The notes under the pieces: model-generated | What the model was told of the DNA's origin: nothing | Databases searched by the model: none | What the model saw: only the letters and a program-made list of their open reading frames with translations | NCBI RefSeq assembly: GCF_022549675.1 | Contig: NZ_JAKZGR010000006.1 | Coordinates: forward strand, 218,576 to 282,575 | Origin: Belliella kenyensis | GTDB taxonomy: Bacteria; Bacteroidota; Bacteroidia; Cytophagales; Cyclobacteriaceae | Reading direction: 5' to 3' | DNA: 64,000 nucleotides | Shown here: positions 63,991 to 64,000 of the stretch, in pieces | Position numbering within the stretch: position 1 is the stretch's first letter | How the letters are laid out: every line of letters begins with the position of its first letter | Position numbers and translations under genes: made by a program

Positions 63991-64000
63991 ATTTTAAGGT

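Larger units (their letters stand above)
63646..64000. other. Intergenic end of window
   Basis: After the stress-protein stop come element copy C, an ACTGATAATCAGT palindrome (about 63900-63913) and a strong hairpin. No gene starts before the window ends. Confidence 0.6.

Overview
The window is A+T-rich DNA of a Bacteroidota bacterium, most likely of the order Cytophagales (Cyclobacteriaceae-like; this placement is inferred). The evidence is type IX secretion (T9SS) C-terminal sorting domains, a SusE-type starch-binding lipoprotein, SprB-like repeats, a RibB-RibA fusion, an ECF sigma/anti-sigma/Spy operon of the Bacteroidota type, and several promoters with the Bacteroidota -7 box TAnnTTTG. 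No rRNA, tRNA, CRISPR array, prophage or complete insertion sequence is seen. Most of the window is chromosomal core and metabolic DNA. Many starts were re-chosen from TTG/GTG to a downstream ATG where family length or a promoter argued for it.

Layout. 1-2.5 kb (minus): a truncated secreted M43 metalloprotease, an Nfu-type Fe-S scaffold and the Mrp ATPase. 2.9-7.7 kb (plus): dnaG, ribBA, a secreted unknown and surE. 7.9-10 kb: a cytosolic periplasmic-binding-protein-like protein and an unknown lipoprotein. 10.1-22.2 kb: a starch/maltodextrin locus with an MFS sugar transporter, a GH31 alpha-glucosidase, a LacI regulator with two candidate operators, a SusE-like lipoprotein, a T9SS-secreted alpha-amylase, class II fructose-bisphosphate aldolase and a lipoprotein alpha-amylase. 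It has no SusC or SusD. 22.7-24.1 kb: pfkA and mgsA overlap, so sugar breakdown and glycolytic genes sit together. 24.3-27.9 kb: mscL, a Spy-like/anti-sigma/ECF sigma operon and a tandem universal stress protein.

28.1-28.4 kb holds a probable structured RNA with a long closing helix, a U-tail and a palindromic repeat in its apical arm; it resembles 6S RNA. 28.3-34 kb (minus): a flippase, a glycosyltransferase, a methyltransferase and a large YfhO-like membrane protein. 34.2-37.4 kb: ffh, dprA and a MerR regulator. 37.6-41.8 kb: a 1044-residue surface protein and galE. 41.9-48.3 kb (plus): a flavoprotein, an FAH-family enzyme, an M23 peptidase, a Bcp peroxiredoxin and a transketolase split into two genes. 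48.4-55.1 kb: a PD40 protein, an MpaB-like oxygenase, a DUF2752/TM2/repeat-lipoprotein operon, msrB and a penicillin acylase. 55.7-63.6 kb: katG, a SerB-SerA fusion, a DUF2911 protein, a 2-hydroxyacid dehydrogenase and a second universal stress protein.

The least expected structure is a family of ~150-bp dispersed elements at 26.6, 60.1 and 63.7 kb, with a decayed fragment at 8.8 kb. Each full copy has imperfect ~25-bp terminal inverted repeats and is flanked by 8-10-bp A+T-rich direct repeats, as expected of a miniature transposable element (MITE). Other points of interest are the 6S-like RNA with its embedded palindrome, the SerB-SerA fusion, and the starch locus lacking SusCD but carrying aldolase.
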